Shown: positions 1-10,065, counted from the first letter of the stretch. The stretch: 64,000 nt of DNA from Microbacterium sp. BK668 (GCF_004362195.1 NZ_SNWG01000001.1:2294001-2358000); one strand, 5' to 3'. The notes: generated by a model from the sequence alone, not told the origin. Numbers and translations are program-made.

Positions 1-693
1 CTCTACTGGTTCGGCGATCGGCGGTATCTGGCCAACATCGTCGTCATCCCGATCGCCGCCGCGCTCACGATGGTGCCGCTCCTGGTCGCAGGCGTTCCGC
101 CGGCGATCGTGGCGCTCGTTCCCGTGCCTCTCGCGGCGCTCTTCTTCGGATGGCTGCCGCACAACGACGTCGCGTACGACTCCACGGCCGTGTGGATGCA
201 CATCGCGAGCGGGATCCGCGGCGCGTCGGACCGGATCGGACGCCTGGTGCCCGTGCTGCTGCTCGGGATCCCGGTCCTCGCGCTCGCGATACCGTTCGCC
301 ATCTCGGTGCACGGCCGGTGGGCGGTGCTGCCCGCCATGGTGGGCGTGTGCGCCTGCCTCTTCCTCTCGGGCCTGGGCCTGTCGAGCATCTCGTCGGCGG
401 CCTGGCCGTACGCGGTCACGCGCCCCGGTGAGAGCCCGTTCCAGCAGCCTCCGCGCACCGGCTCGGGCAGTGCGATCACCCAGACGTTCGTCATGGTGGG
501 CGCCGTGGTCCTCAGCGCCCCTGCGCTCTGGTGGGCGTGGCTCGCGCTGACGCGTGACGTCTTCTACGCCGAGATGGCCCTGTGGGGCGGCCTCGCGATC
601 GGTCTCGTCGTGCTCCTCATCGGGATCGCGATCGGATCTCTTGTGTTCTCGCGGCGCAGCGGCCGGATCATGGAGTTCGCGGAGTCGACCTGA
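1..693 (+). CDS. Polytopic membrane protein, 5' end outside the window
   Basis: The reading frame is open from base 1, so this is the C-terminal part (about 230 residues) of a longer gene whose start lies upstream. It shows at least five hydrophobic segments separated by short loops and ends in a short basic and acidic tail. The layout resembles the membrane part of an ABC-2 type exporter permease, but I see no diagnostic motif. Treat the function as unknown. It is followed, after about 70 bases, by a DUF3039 gene on the same strand. Confidence 0.6.
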   Translation, partial: LYWFGDRRYLANIVVIPIAAALTMVPLLVAGVPPAIVALVPVPLAALFFGWLPHNDVAYDSTAVWMHIASGIRGASDRIGRLVPVLLLGIPVLALAIPFAISVHGRWAVLPAMVGVCACLFLSGLGLSSISSAAWPYAVTRPGESPFQQPPRTGSGSAITQTFVMVGAVVLSAPALWWAWLALTRDVFYAEMALWGGLAIGLVVLLIGIAIGSLVFSRRSGRIMEFAEST

Positions 694-763
694 CCCGCGG
701 CGGAGCGGGAAGCGGCGTCCGCCACCCGCCCTCGGCAGGACCCGGGCGGTAGACTGGCCGACT

Positions 764-1039
764 ATGAGCACCCCCGTCGAAGGCCCGGGCCAGGAGGGGA
801 CCGGCGGTCTCGCCACCCTCGACCGAGAGCTCGAAGAGCTCATCCGTGAGGAGTCGATCGAGCCGGGCGACCACGAGCGCTTCTCGCACTATGTGAAGAA
901 GGACAAGATCCTCGAGTCCGCCATCACGGGCAAGCCCGTCCGCGCACTGTGCGGCAAGAAGTGGACACCGGGTCGCGACCCGGAGAAGTTCCCCGTCTGC
1001 CCCACGTGCAAAGAGATCTACGAGTCGCTGCAGGGCTGA
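764..1039 (+). CDS. DUF3039 family protein
   Basis: A 91-residue soluble acidic protein. The C-terminal half carries the family's conserved stretch, with VRALCGKKW and then CPTCKEIYE; the three cysteines look like a small zinc-binding site. The ATG at 764 begins the natural N-terminus (MSTPVEG), and a longer in-frame extension upstream has non-coding character. DUF3039 is common in actinobacteria and has no established function. The gene converges on pncB with a 6-base gap. Confidence 0.85.
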   Translation: MSTPVEGPGQEGTGGLATLDRELEELIREESIEPGDHERFSHYVKKDKILESAITGKPVRALCGKKWTPGRDPEKFPVCPTCKEIYESLQG

Positions 1040-1045
1040 CCCGGC

Positions 1046-2371
1046 TCAGACTTCGGCGTCGACGTAGACCGTCGGGAGAGCCGGGTCGGACCGGCTGAGC
1101 GCGAGGCCGCGCACCGGCAGCTCTTCGCGTACGCGCGCATGGTGCTCGCGCGCCGCCTCGACTCCGTCGAAGCCCTCGAAAGCGGTGTCGATCTCCCCGT
1201 CCACGACGAGCGGCACCTGCAGCGCGCGGGCGTCGGGATGCTGTGCCGCCGTCTCGACCGCCTCGAAGCCGTCCGACACCGCGATGAGCTCGCTCGTGGC
1301 CACGCCGCGCTCGAGGGTCCGGAAAGCCGCCTTGCGACCGCCCTTCGAGCCCTTGTCGGTCGAGGCCTTCGCCACCGCCACCCACGATCCGTCCGAGGCC
1401 TGGCGCGCGACGAGCTTGTACACCATGCCGGCCGTCGGGGTCCCCGACCCCGTGACGACCGACGTGCCGACGCCGTAGGAGTCGACGGGGGATGCCGCGA
1501 GCGCGGCGATGGCGTACTCGTCGAGGTCGCTCGTGACGGTGATCCTCGTCCCGGTCGCGCCGAGCTGGTCCAGGAGCTCGCGCACCTCGGCGGCGACGGT
1601 CGGAAGGTCGCCGGAGTCGATGCGGACGCCCCCGAGCTCCGGTCCGGCGACACGGATCGCCGTCTCGACCCCCTGGCGGATGTCGTACGTGTCGACCAGG
1701 AGCGTCGTCCCCGTGCCGAGGGTGGCGACCTGCGCGCGGAAAGCGTCCTCTTCGGTGTCGTGCAGGAGAGTCCAGGCGTGCGCGGCCGTCCCCATCGTCG
1801 GGATGCCCCAGCGCCGCCCCGCCTCCAGGTTCGAGGTCGCGCTGAAGCCCGCGATGTAGGCGGCGCGGGCCGCGGCGACGGCTGACTCCTCGCCGGCCCG
1901 CCGGGAGCCCATCTCGGCCAGCGGTCGATCGGCGGCGGCGACGCTCATGCGCGCCGCGGCCGTCGCGATGGCCGAGTCGTGGTTGAGCACGCTCAGCGCG
2001 AGGGTCTCGAGCACGACCGCCTCGGCGAACGTCCCCTCGACGGTCAGGAGCGGAGAACCGGGGAAGTAGAGCTCGCCTTCGCGGTAGCCGGTGATCGACC
2101 CGGTGAAGCGGTAGTCGGCGAGGAAGTCGAGGGTCGCGGCATCCACCACTCTCTCGTCGCAGAGGAAGCGCAGCTCGTCGTCACCGAAACGGAAGTCCCG
2201 GATGAGGGAGAGGAGCCGTCCGGTGCCGGCCACGACTCCGAAGCGCCGCGCGCCCGGCAGCCGCCGGCCGAACAGCTCGAACACGCAACGGCGCTGTGCC
2301 GTCCCGTCGCGGAGGGCGGCGTCGAGCATCGTCAGCTCGTACCGGTCGGTGTGCAGCGCGGTGCTGGCCAT
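1046..2371 (-). CDS. pncB: Nicotinate phosphoribosyltransferase
   Basis: The 441-residue product converts nicotinate and PRPP to nicotinate mononucleotide in the Preiss-Handler route of NAD salvage, with ATP hydrolysis. It begins with the typical [11 protein letters not shown] stretch. It has the GTAAHAW motif, in which His198 matches the histidine that is phosphorylated during catalysis. The segment VRIDSGDLP is the phosphate-binding part. The length is normal for the family. It is divergent from murI across only 50 bases, so their promoters must be compact or overlap. Confidence 0.95.
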   Translation of the reverse strand: MASTALHTDRYELTMLDAALRDGTAQRRCVFELFGRRLPGARRFGVVAGTGRLLSLIRDFRFGDDELRFLCDERVVDAATLDFLADYRFTGSITGYREGELYFPGSPLLTVEGTFAEAVVLETLALSVLNHDSAIATAAARMSVAAADRPLAEMGSRRAGEESAVAAARAAYIAGFSATSNLEAGRRWGIPTMGTAAHAWTLLHDTEEDAFRAQVATLGTGTTLLVDTYDIRQGVETAIRVAGPELGGVRIDSGDLPTVAAEVRELLDQLGATGTRITVTSDLDEYAIAALAASPVDSYGVGTSVVTGSGTPTAGMVYKLVARQASDGSWVAVAKASTDKGSKGGRKAAFRTLERGVATSELIAVSDGFEAVETAAQHPDARALQVPLVVDGEIDTAFEGFDGVEAAREHHARVREELPVRGLALSRSDPALPTVYVDAEV

Positions 2372-2421
2372 GCGGTCAGCCTATCCAGCACTCCGAAACC
2401 CCTGGCGTAGGCTGGACGATC

Positions 2422-3249
2422 GTGAACGACGCTCCGATCGGCATCTTCGACTCCGGAGTCGGCGGTCTCACGGTCGCCCGGGCGATCTCGGCTCAGCTTC
2501 CGCGCGAGTCGATGCTCTACATCGGCGACACCGCGCACTCGCCGTACGGGCCCAAGCCGATCGCCGACGTGCGCCGCTACGCGCTGGAGGTGCTCGACAC
2601 GCTCGTCGCCGAAGGCGTGAAGATGCTCGTCATCGCCTGCAACACGGCCTCGTCCGCGATGCTGCGCGACGCGCGAGAGCGCTACGACGTCCCGGTCGTC
2701 GAGGTGATCGGGCCGGCCGTGCGCACGGCCATGTCGACGACGCGCAACGGCCGGATCGGGGTCATCGGCACCGAGGGCACGATCGGCTCGCGCGCCTACC
2801 AGGACATGCTCGAGGTCAACGAGCGCCTCGAGGTGTTCGCGCGGGCCTGCCCGCGGTTCGTCGAGTTCGTCGAGGCCGGTGTGACCGACTCCGCCGAGGT
2901 GCTCGCCGTCGCCGAGGAGTACCTCGCGCCGCTGCGCCACGCGGACGTCGACACGCTCGTCCTCGGCTGCACCCACTACCCCTTCCTCGAGGGCGCGATC
3001 AGCTACGTCATGGGCCCCGAGGTCTCGCTGGTGTCGAGCGACACCGAGACCGCGAAGGACGTCTATCGGCAGCTCGTCTCGCGCGATCTGCTGGCGGGCC
3101 GGGATGCCGCGCCCCGCCACGTCTACGAAGCCACCGGCGACTCCGCCGACGACTTCCTCCGCCTCGCGCACCGCCTGATGGGTCGCGAGGTCACCGACGT
3201 CCGCCTCGTGCAGACCGGTGCCATCCATGTCCTGAAGGGATTCGAATGA
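2422..3249 (+). CDS. murI: Glutamate racemase
   Basis: A 275-residue cytoplasmic enzyme that makes D-glutamate for peptidoglycan. The N-terminal [13 protein letters not shown] signature and the two catalytic cysteines, Cys73 in ACNTAS and Cys183 in GCTHYPF, are all present. I chose the GTG at 2422 because it places the signature at residue 6, as in homologues; the frame is open further upstream, but that stretch overlaps pncB and looks like shadow sequence. The gene overlaps rph by four bases (ATGA), so the two are translationally coupled. Confidence 0.95.
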   Translation: MNDAPIGIFDSGVGGLTVARAISAQLPRESMLYIGDTAHSPYGPKPIADVRRYALEVLDTLVAEGVKMLVIACNTASSAMLRDARERYDVPVVEVIGPAVRTAMSTTRNGRIGVIGTEGTIGSRAYQDMLEVNERLEVFARACPRFVEFVEAGVTDSAEVLAVAEEYLAPLRHADVDTLVLGCTHYPFLEGAISYVMGPEVSLVSSDTETAKDVYRQLVSRDLLAGRDAAPRHVYEATGDSADDFLRLAHRLMGREVTDVRLVQTGAIHVLKGFE

Positions 3250-3992
3250 CCGAGATCGTGCGTGCCGACGGCCGCTCCGTCGACCAGCTGCGACCTGTCC
3301 TCATCGAGCGGGGGTGGTCGAGCCAGGCAGAGGGGTCGGCACTCATCTCCTTCGGCGACACCAAGGTGCTGTGCACGGCCTCATTCACGAACGGCGTCCC
3401 GCGCTGGCTCACCGGCAAGGGCAAGGGCTGGATCACGGCCGAGTACGCGATGCTGCCGCGCGCGACCAACGAGCGCAACGACCGCGAGTCGGTGAAGGGA
3501 CGCATCGGCGGGCGCACGCACGAGATCTCCCGGCTCATCGGACGCGCGCTGCGGTCGGTGGTCGACATGAAGGCACTGGGTGAGAACACCATCGTGATCG
3601 ACTGCGACGTCCTGCAGGCCGACGGCGGCACGCGGACCGCCGCGATCACGGGCGCCTACGTCGCGCTCGCCGACGCGATCGAGTGGGCGCGCGGCAAGAG
3701 ATTCGTCGGTCAGAAGTCGCAGGTGCTCATCGACTCCGTCGCCGCCGTCTCGGTCGGCATCATCGACGGCGAGCCGATGCTCGACCTCGCATACGTCGAG
3801 GACGTCCGGGCCGAGACCGACATGAACGTCGTCGTGACGGGACGGGGCCTGTTCGTCGAGGTGCAGGGCACCGCCGAGGGCGCGCCCTTCGACAAGCGCG
3901 AGCTCGACCAGCTGCTCGAGCTGGGGGTCGCCGGCTGCGCCGAACTGCGCGACCTGCAGGCCGCCGCTCTCGCTTCGGCGCCGGAGGCCTGA
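3246..3992 (+). CDS. rph: Ribonuclease PH
   Basis: A 248-residue phosphorolytic 3'-5' exoribonuclease that trims tRNA 3' ends. It has the family hallmarks: the N-terminal RADGR element, FGDTKVLC, the RSVVDMK region, and the [14 protein letters not shown] motif that contributes to the active site. The length is normal. The start codon overlaps the murI stop and the gene ends three bases before rdgB. This is the conserved actinobacterial murI-rph-rdgB arrangement. Confidence 0.95.
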   Translation: MTEIVRADGRSVDQLRPVLIERGWSSQAEGSALISFGDTKVLCTASFTNGVPRWLTGKGKGWITAEYAMLPRATNERNDRESVKGRIGGRTHEISRLIGRALRSVVDMKALGENTIVIDCDVLQADGGTRTAAITGAYVALADAIEWARGKRFVGQKSQVLIDSVAAVSVGIIDGEPMLDLAYVEDVRAETDMNVVVTGRGLFVEVQGTAEGAPFDKRELDQLLELGVAGCAELRDLQAAALASAPEA

Positions 3993-3995
3993 CCC

Positions 3996-4610
3996 GTGCC
4001 GAAGGTCGTCCTCGCGACGCACAATCCGCACAAGGTGGAGGAGTTCCAGGCGATCGTCGCCGCCGCCCGCCCCGACCTCGAGGTCGTCGGCTACGACGGC
4101 CCGGAACCGGTCGAGGACGGCACGAGCTTCGCCGAGAACGCTCTCACAAAGGCGCGCGCCGCGGCCTCCCATACGGGTCTGCCGGCGCTCGCCGACGACT
4201 CCGGCATCTGCGTCGACGTCCTCGGAGGCTCTCCCGGCGTCTTCTCGGCGTACTGGGCGGGGCACGCGAAGGATGCCGCTGCCAACCTCCGGCTGCTGCT
4301 CGACCAGCTCTCCGACATCCGCGATCCGCATCGCACGGCGCAGTTCGTCTCGACGATCGCGCTGGTCCTGCCCGGCGCACCGGCGGGCCCGGAGACCCGC
4401 GAGCACGTCGTCGAGGGCGTCTGGCCCGGCCGCCTCGCCTTCGCGCCGTCGGGCTCGGGCGGGTTCGGCTACGACCCGATCTTCGTCCCCGACGAGCAGC
4501 CGTCGTCGGTCGAGCGGAGCGTGGGGGAGTGGTCGCCGGAGGAGAAGAACGCGGCATCCCACCGCTCGCGCGCGTTCCGCGCGCTCGCGCCGCTCCTCGC
4601 GACGCTCTGA
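3996..4610 (+). CDS. rdgB: Non-canonical purine NTP pyrophosphatase (RdgB/HAM1)
   Basis: A 204-residue house-cleaning enzyme that hydrolyses dITP, ITP and XTP to the monophosphates and so keeps them out of nucleic acid. Diagnostic stretches are the N-terminal LATHNPHKV, SFAENALTKA, the acidic ALADDSGICVD and the C-terminal GFGYDPIF with the following SHRSRAF. It starts with GTG, three bases after the rph stop, and is the last gene of the murI-rph-rdgB operon. Confidence 0.94.
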   Translation: MPKVVLATHNPHKVEEFQAIVAAARPDLEVVGYDGPEPVEDGTSFAENALTKARAAASHTGLPALADDSGICVDVLGGSPGVFSAYWAGHAKDAAANLRLLLDQLSDIRDPHRTAQFVSTIALVLPGAPAGPETREHVVEGVWPGRLAFAPSGSGGFGYDPIFVPDEQPSSVERSVGEWSPEEKNAASHRSRAFRALAPLLATL

Positions 4611-4613
4611 GCC

Positions 4614-4628
4614 TGAGAATCACACTCA
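4614..4628. promoter_or_regulatory. Zur-like imperfect palindrome before the CDF gene
   Basis: TGAGAATCACACTCA has TGAG/CTCA outer arms around an A/T-rich core in an otherwise very G/C-rich gap. It resembles half of an actinobacterial zinc-uptake-regulator box and lies about 56 bases before the start of a CDF metal exporter. The match is partial and made by eye only. Confidence 0.25.
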
Positions 4629-4684
4629 TTCCCGGGTTCGCCCGTGCGCACCGGAGCCGCTCCGCCCGGTCGTAGCCTGGGGCC

Positions 4685-5623
4685 ATGCACGATCACGCGC
4701 GCGGCACCGGCAGCGGCCGAGGCGCCACGACGGGGATACGCGGTGCGGGTTCGCGCCGCCTGCTCGCGATATCGCTCGGCATCACGGCGATCGTCATGGT
4801 CGTCCAGGTCGTCGGGTCGCTCCTCTCCGGATCACTCGCCCTCCTCGCCGACGCGGCGCACATGTTCACGGACGCCGCGGCCCTCGGGATCGCGCTGATC
4901 GCTTCGGCCGTCGCGGCCCGCCCCGCCGACGATCGGCGCACGTTCGGCTATCAGCGCGCGGAGGTGCTCGGCGCCCTCGTCAACGCGGTCATCCTCCTCG
5001 TGCTGTCGGTGTGGGTCGCCGTCGAGGCGATCCAGCGGCTCGTCGATCCGGGTGAGGCCGAGATCGCGGGGGGCCTCATGCTCGCCGTCGCCATCATCGG
5101 CCTCGTCGCCAACGCGCTCGCGATGTGGCTCCTCAGCGCCGCGCAGCGCACGAGCATCAACGTCCGCGGCGCCTACCTCGAGGTGCTCGGCGATCTCCTG
5201 GGCTCCGCCGCCGTCATCGTGGCGGCGGTTGTCATCCTCGCGACGGGGTGGGTGCAAGCCGACGCGGTCGCCTCCCTCCTCATCGCCGCGATGATCGTCC
5301 CGCGCGCCATCGGGCTGCTGCGGGAGGTCGTGTCGGTGCTGACGGAGTCCTCCCCCGCGACCGTGCACGTGCGCGAGATCCGGGATCATCTCGAGTCGAC
5401 GCCGGGGGTCGTCGACGTCCACGACGTGCACGTGTGGCAGCTGACGCGCGGAGCCCCCGTGTTCTCGGCCCACGTCGTCGTCGACCCCGCGACGTTGCGC
5501 GACGGACGTTCGGGTGCCCTCCTGGAGGAGCTTCAGGGATGCCTCAGCGCGCACTTCGATGTCGAGCACTCGACATTCCAGCTCGAGCCCGCGGGCCACG
5601 TCGAGCACGACGCGCACCGCTGA
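4685..5623 (+). CDS. Cation diffusion facilitator (CzcD/ZitB-type metal efflux)
   Basis: A 312-residue inner-membrane antiporter that exports Zn2+ or a related divalent ion in exchange for protons. It has six hydrophobic segments followed by a cytoplasmic domain from about residue 215 (VHVREIRDHLES, then VHDVHVWQLT). The TM2 metal motif is intact (DAAHMFTDA). In the TM5 motif, YLEVLGDLLGS, Glu stands where many characterised members have His, so the site would be His/Asp plus Glu/Asp. The N-terminus is His-bearing (MHDHARG). A possible zinc-box-like sequence lies upstream. The stop abuts the end of ligD. Confidence 0.92.
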   Translation: MHDHARGTGSGRGATTGIRGAGSRRLLAISLGITAIVMVVQVVGSLLSGSLALLADAAHMFTDAAALGIALIASAVAARPADDRRTFGYQRAEVLGALVNAVILLVLSVWVAVEAIQRLVDPGEAEIAGGLMLAVAIIGLVANALAMWLLSAAQRTSINVRGAYLEVLGDLLGSAAVIVAAVVILATGWVQADAVASLLIAAMIVPRAIGLLREVVSVLTESSPATVHVREIRDHLESTPGVVDVHDVHVWQLTRGAPVFSAHVVVDPATLRDGRSGALLEELQGCLSAHFDVEHSTFQLEPAGHVEHDAHR

Positions 5624-8191
5624 TCAGCTCTCGCGCACCACGTCCGCGGGGCGCTTGTCCGGCCGCAGCCCCCGCCAGCGAGGATGACGCAGGATGCCCG
5701 CCGGGGTGAACTCGCCGAACTCCACTTCTCCGACGAGCTCGGGGCGCAGCCACTGCACGCCGCGCGCGTCGAGCGACGGGACGCCGACGAGGGGGTTCTC
5801 CTCGGCGTGCAGCGGCGCGAACACGGTGAGCAGGGTCTGAAGGGTCGCATCGCTGAAGCCCGTCCCGACGCGTCCGGCGTACTGGAGGCCGTCGGGGCCG
5901 TTGATCCCGAGGAGGAGGGAGCCGAACGTGGAGGCGCGGCCGCCCTGACCCGGCCGGATGCCCGCGATCACGACCTCCTGCGTGCGCGTGAGCTTCACCT
6001 TGAGCGAGGACTCGGAGCGGGTGCCGCGGCGGTAGGTCGATCGCGGATCCTTCACGACGATCCCCTCGAGGTCGAAGCGCCGGCTCGCTTCGAGCGCCGC
6101 ATCCACGTCGTCGAAGACCGGCGGCACCACGATCGACGTCATCGTGTGGCCGGCGAGGTCTTCGAGGATGCGGCGGCGATCGCTGAGGGGAAGGCCCGTG
6201 ACGTCCCTGCCCCGCGCGACGAGGACGTCGAAGAGGTAGTAGTGCACGGGCGTGCGTTTGGCGAGGCGCGCGATGTCGCCGACCCCCACCAGGTTCATGC
6301 GGGTCTGCAGGAGGGCGAAGCTGGGCCGGCCGTTGTCGAGCGCGACCAGCTCCCCGTCGACGACGCACGGCTCATCGCCGAGTCCGGGATCGCCTCCGGT
6401 GATCTCGGGGTACTTCGCGGTGCTCTCGTTGCCGCTGCGGGCCCAGAGGCGCAGCGACGCGCCGTCCCACACGCCGACCGCCCGGATGCCGTCCCACTTC
6501 GCCTCCGCCCAGGCCGGTTCGCCCCATTGCCGGGCGTCGGCGCGGGCGCGTTCGGGCGAGGCCGTCGTGGAGAGCATGGGCCGCAGGTCCGCGGGAGCGG
6601 GCGGCCACGGCGCCTCCGGCGCGGAATCGAGCAGCTCGGCGACGGTCCGGTTCGACGGCTGCTCCGGCGGGTCCGCGGGTCTCGGGGGAGGCGAGGCCGA
6701 ACGCCGCCGGCGGGCGCCCCGCCGCGGTTCGTCGGCCTGCGGCGAGGGCTCGACCGGGATGCCGTCCGGCTGCACGCGGCCCTCGGCATCCGTCTTCATG
6801 CGGTGAAGCAGCCAGCTCGACTTCTGTCCCTTCCCCTCCGTGCGGATGAACGCGAGGCGCACGCGCCCGAGCGGGCCGCCCGGTCGTCCTTCCGCCGTGA
6901 AGATGATCTCGTCGTCGCGCCACTTCTCCAGCTCGTAGCGGCCGTCGTCCCAGATCGTCACGGTTCCGCCGCCGTACTCGCCCAGGGGGATGGTGCCCTC
7001 GAACGAGGCGTACTCCATCGGGTGGTCCTCGGTCTGGATCGCCAGGTTGTTGCGCCGGTACGAGTGCGGCACGCCCCGCGGCACGGCCCAGCTGACCAGG
7101 ACTCCGTCGCGCTCGAGCCGGAAGTCCCAGTGAAGCGCGGTCGCATGGTGCTCCTGGATGACGAACGACGGCAGCTCGTCGGCGGCGCGGACGGCGGCGG
7201 CCGGGTTCGACGGCACCGGTTCTGGTGTGCGCTCGGCGGACCGCATGGAGATGTACGTGCTGAGCGGCCCCTCGCCGGCGTCGCGGCCACCCGAGTGGAA
7301 TCCGAGCGGCGCGAGCGGGTCGCCCATCTCATCGACCCGGACGAGGACCTCGTCGAACAGGAGGTGACGCAGCCCGGGGTCGTCCAGCTCGTCCCACGTC
7401 CGCGGCACGGCGACGGTCGGATGCGACCGCCCGCGCAGCGAGTACGGTGCGATCGTCGTCTTCGACCCGTTGTTCTGGCTCCAGTCGATGAGCACCCGAC
7501 CTCCGCGGAGCGACTTCTTCATACTGCTCACGACGAGGTCGGGGTGATCGGCCTCGATGGCGCGGGCGAGCTCGTGCGCCAGCGCGGACGCGGCTTCGCT
7601 CGACTGGCCGGGGGGCAGGGCCGAGTAGAGCTGGATGCCCTTGCTGCCGCTCGTGACGGGGTACGGCTCGAGCCCCATGGGAGTGAGGATGTCGCGTGCC
7701 CAGCGGGCCACCTGCGCGCACTCGGGAAGACCGACTCCCGGACCCGGATCCAGATCCAGCACGAGCCGGTCCGCGTCGCCGCGATCGCCCGTCGGGGTGA
7801 ACCGCCACTGGGGGACGTGGAGCTCGAGGCTCGCGACCTGTGCGAGGTAGACGATCGTCGGCACGTCGCCGGCGATCGGATAGTCCTTCGGGCCGCCCGA
7901 GTGGGGGATCGGGAGGCGGCGGATCCACTCCGGGGCGCCCCGCTCGAGATCCTTGGCGAAGAACGGCTGTCCGGGGTGCGCGTTCGTGCCGACTCCGTCG
8001 GGCCATCGTTTGCGGGTGACGGGACGACCGACGATGTGCGGGATCATCGTCGGCGCGATGCGGGTGTAGTAGTCGATGACCTCGGCCTTGGTCGTCCCCG
8101 TCTCGGGGTAAAGGACCTTCGTCAGGTTCGTCAGGCGCAGGCGCCGCCCGCCGATCCTCACGAGCTGGTCATCGCCGGGCATGGCACCCAT
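5624..8191 (-). CDS. ligD: Multifunctional NHEJ DNA ligase LigD (polymerase-PE-ligase)
   Basis: An 855-residue ATP-dependent ligase for bacterial non-homologous end joining. The domain order is primase-like polymerase (about 1-310, metal motif LDLDPG at 145-150), phosphoesterase (about 340-470, with HATALHWDFR), a proline/arginine-rich linker (about 480-515), then ligase (about 535-855). In the ligase, Lys565 of EAKWDG is the adenylated lysine, LEGIVVKD is motif IV and KVKL motif V. This is the mycobacterial domain order and all three catalytic sites look intact. The start may be 8191 or an ATG nine bases downstream. It is divergent from ku. Confidence 0.96.
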   Translation of the reverse strand: MGAMPGDDQLVRIGGRRLRLTNLTKVLYPETGTTKAEVIDYYTRIAPTMIPHIVGRPVTRKRWPDGVGTNAHPGQPFFAKDLERGAPEWIRRLPIPHSGGPKDYPIAGDVPTIVYLAQVASLELHVPQWRFTPTGDRGDADRLVLDLDPGPGVGLPECAQVARWARDILTPMGLEPYPVTSGSKGIQLYSALPPGQSSEAASALAHELARAIEADHPDLVVSSMKKSLRGGRVLIDWSQNNGSKTTIAPYSLRGRSHPTVAVPRTWDELDDPGLRHLLFDEVLVRVDEMGDPLAPLGFHSGGRDAGEGPLSTYISMRSAERTPEPVPSNPAAAVRAADELPSFVIQEHHATALHWDFRLERDGVLVSWAVPRGVPHSYRRNNLAIQTEDHPMEYASFEGTIPLGEYGGGTVTIWDDGRYELEKWRDDEIIFTAEGRPGGPLGRVRLAFIRTEGKGQKSSWLLHRMKTDAEGRVQPDGIPVEPSPQADEPRRGARRRRSASPPPRPADPPEQPSNRTVAELLDSAPEAPWPPAPADLRPMLSTTASPERARADARQWGEPAWAEAKWDGIRAVGVWDGASLRLWARSGNESTAKYPEITGGDPGLGDEPCVVDGELVALDNGRPSFALLQTRMNLVGVGDIARLAKRTPVHYYLFDVLVARGRDVTGLPLSDRRRILEDLAGHTMTSIVVPPVFDDVDAALEASRRFDLEGIVVKDPRSTYRRGTRSESSLKVKLTRTQEVVIAGIRPGQGGRASTFGSLLLGINGPDGLQYAGRVGTGFSDATLQTLLTVFAPLHAEENPLVGVPSLDARGVQWLRPELVGEVEFGEFTPAGILRHPRWRGLRPDKRPADVVRES

Positions 8192-8253
8192 CCTGCCCGC
8201 CCTGACCGGTCAAGCCCTAGCCGTGACGGCTGTGGCCGGTGTGTACTGGTGTG

Positions 8254-9201
8254 ATGAGAGCGATCTGGAAGGGCGCCCTGACCTTCGGCCTCGTCAACGT
8301 GCCCGTGAAGGTCTACGCCGCGACGGAGGACCACGACGTCTCGCTGCATCAGGTGCACAACAAGGACGGCGGCCGCATCCGCTATCAGCGGGTGTGCGAA
8401 ATCGACGGCGAGGTCGTGCCGTACCAGGACATCGACAAGGCCTTCGACGACGGCGACAAGACCGTGGTGCTGACCAAGGACGATCTGGCGTCGCTCCCCG
8501 CCGAGCGCAGCCGGGAGATCGACGTCGTCGAGTTCGTGCCGAGCGAGCAGGTCGACCTCCTCACCCTCGACCGCGCGTACTACCTCGAGCCGGACTCGGC
8601 GTCGCCCAAGGCCTATGTCCTGCTGCGCAAGACCCTCGAGCAGACCGACCGCACCGCGATCGTGCGCTTCTCCCTGCGGCAGAAGACGCGACTCGCGGCG
8701 CTGCGGGTGCGAGGGGACGTGCTCGTGCTGCAGACGCTCCTGTGGGCCGACGAGGTGCGCGAGGCGAACTTCCCGGCGCTGGATGAGAGCGTGCGGATCT
8801 CGGCGAAGGAGCTCGAGCTCTCGGCATCCCTCGTCGAGAGCTTCGCGAGCGACTTCGACCCCGAGGAGTTCACCGACGAGTACCAGGCCGAGCTGCGCAC
8901 CCTGATCCAGGCCAAGCTCGAGAAGGGCGACGCGGTCGACACCGCGGAGACGTTCGGCGAGCAGGAGGAGGACGCGGGCGGCGAGGTGATCGACCTCATG
9001 GCCGCGCTGCGCGCCTCGGTCGAGCGTTCGCGCGCGGCGCGCGCCGGCGGGGCGGACGAGAAGACGAAGGATGCCGCGCCCGAGAAATCGGCCAGGTCGA
9101 AATCGCCCTCCGGCTCCGGGTCGAAGACGGCGCCGAAGGCGAAGGCGAAGGCGAAGTCCTCGAAGCCGGCGGAGAAGAAGCGAGCCTCGAAGGCGTCCTG
9201 A
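8254..9201 (+). CDS. ku: Ku DNA end-binding protein
   Basis: A 315-residue homodimeric ring protein that binds double-strand ends and recruits LigD. The start MRAIWKGALTFGLVNVPVK is the canonical Ku N-terminus, so I use the ATG at 8254 rather than longer frames. The core runs to about residue 255. A Lys/Ala/Ser-rich tail of about 60 residues follows, like the basic Ku extensions thought to aid DNA threading. It lies 62 bases from ligD in divergent orientation, a compact two-gene NHEJ cassette that may share one control region. Confidence 0.95.
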   Translation: MRAIWKGALTFGLVNVPVKVYAATEDHDVSLHQVHNKDGGRIRYQRVCEIDGEVVPYQDIDKAFDDGDKTVVLTKDDLASLPAERSREIDVVEFVPSEQVDLLTLDRAYYLEPDSASPKAYVLLRKTLEQTDRTAIVRFSLRQKTRLAALRVRGDVLVLQTLLWADEVREANFPALDESVRISAKELELSASLVESFASDFDPEEFTDEYQAELRTLIQAKLEKGDAVDTAETFGEQEEDAGGEVIDLMAALRASVERSRAARAGGADEKTKDAAPEKSARSKSPSGSGSKTAPKAKAKAKSSKPAEKKRASKAS

Positions 9202-9207
9202 GCGCGA

Positions 9208-10065
9208 TCAGCCCTGCGAGGGCGGGGGAGAGCCGTCGCCGTGGCGGGGCTCCTGCCGATGGTCGCGCAGCGGGTCGTGGCGGCGCTCGCCCCGGTGCTG
9301 GTCCGGGTGCTGGTGCTCGGGCCCGCGGTCGAACACCTCGGGGTCGAGCACGAGCTGGCGAGCCTCCTCGGCGTCGGTCACGACATCCTCACCCGCGGCC
9401 TCCTCCCGGCGCGCCTTCGAGCGCTCGCGGAAGTAGTGCCACAGCGTCACGAGGAGCGTGCCGCCCACCGCGACCAGGAGGATCAGGTCGATGTACTCGG
9501 CGACCAGTTCGCCCACCACGGGGATGAAGCCGATCGCATAGCCGAACATCGTCAGGCCGAAGCCCCACAGGACGGCGCCGACGAAGTTGTAGAGCGTATA
9601 GCGGCCCTTGTGCATCTTGCCCACGCCCGCCGCGACCGGCGCGAAGGTCCGGACGATGGGAACGAACCGGGCGACGATGATCGTGAGGCCTCCGTACTTC
9701 ACGAAGAACGCGTTGGTGCGCTCGACGTTCTTCACGCTGAAGAGCCCCGATTCCTTCCGCTCGAAGACCGCCGGCCCGCCCTTGTACCCGATGAAGTAGC
9801 CGACCTCGCCGCCGATGAAGGCCGAGAGGCCGATGAGCAGCGCGACCCACCAGACGCTGACGCCGAAGACGCCGTTGGGCGCGGCCTCGGACGGATGCGA
9901 GAGCAGCCCCGAGATGATGAGGAGGGTGTCGCCGGGGAGGAGGAAGCCGATGAGGAGGCCCGTCTCGGCGAAGACGATGAAGCACACCACGAGAAGGGCC
10001 CAGGGACCGGCCGCGGCGATGATCGTCTCAGGGTCGAGCCAGGGGATGAGCGCGATGTGCTGCAC
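9208..10065 (-). CDS. DedA family membrane protein
   Basis: A 285-residue polytopic inner-membrane protein. The family signature is clear: FAETGLLIGFLLPGDTLL near the N-terminus, GGEVGYFIGYKGG in the middle, and RFVPIVRTFAPVAAGVG. DedA/SNARE-associated proteins are linked to lipid scrambling and membrane homeostasis. I chose GTG at 10065 (VQHIALIPW) because longer frames run into the upstream tRNA-Leu gene. The last 25 residues are an odd His/Arg/Asp-rich hydrophilic tail. It converges on ku with a 6-base gap. Confidence 0.9.
   Translation of the reverse strand: MQHIALIPWLDPETIIAAAGPWALLVVCFIVFAETGLLIGFLLPGDTLLIISGLLSHPSEAAPNGVFGVSVWWVALLIGLSAFIGGEVGYFIGYKGGPAVFERKESGLFSVKNVERTNAFFVKYGGLTIIVARFVPIVRTFAPVAAGVGKMHKGRYTLYNFVGAVLWGFGLTMFGYAIGFIPVVGELVAEYIDLILLVAVGGTLLVTLWHYFRERSKARREEAAGEDVVTDAEEARQLVLDPEVFDRGPEHQHPDQHRGERRHDPLRDHRQEPRHGDGSPPPSQG

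Noticed and set aside
5684..8254. An 856-codon plus-strand frame opposite ligD
   Set aside because: It is the antisense shadow of a clear Pol-PE-Lig gene; composition is non-protein-like and it has no homologous motifs.
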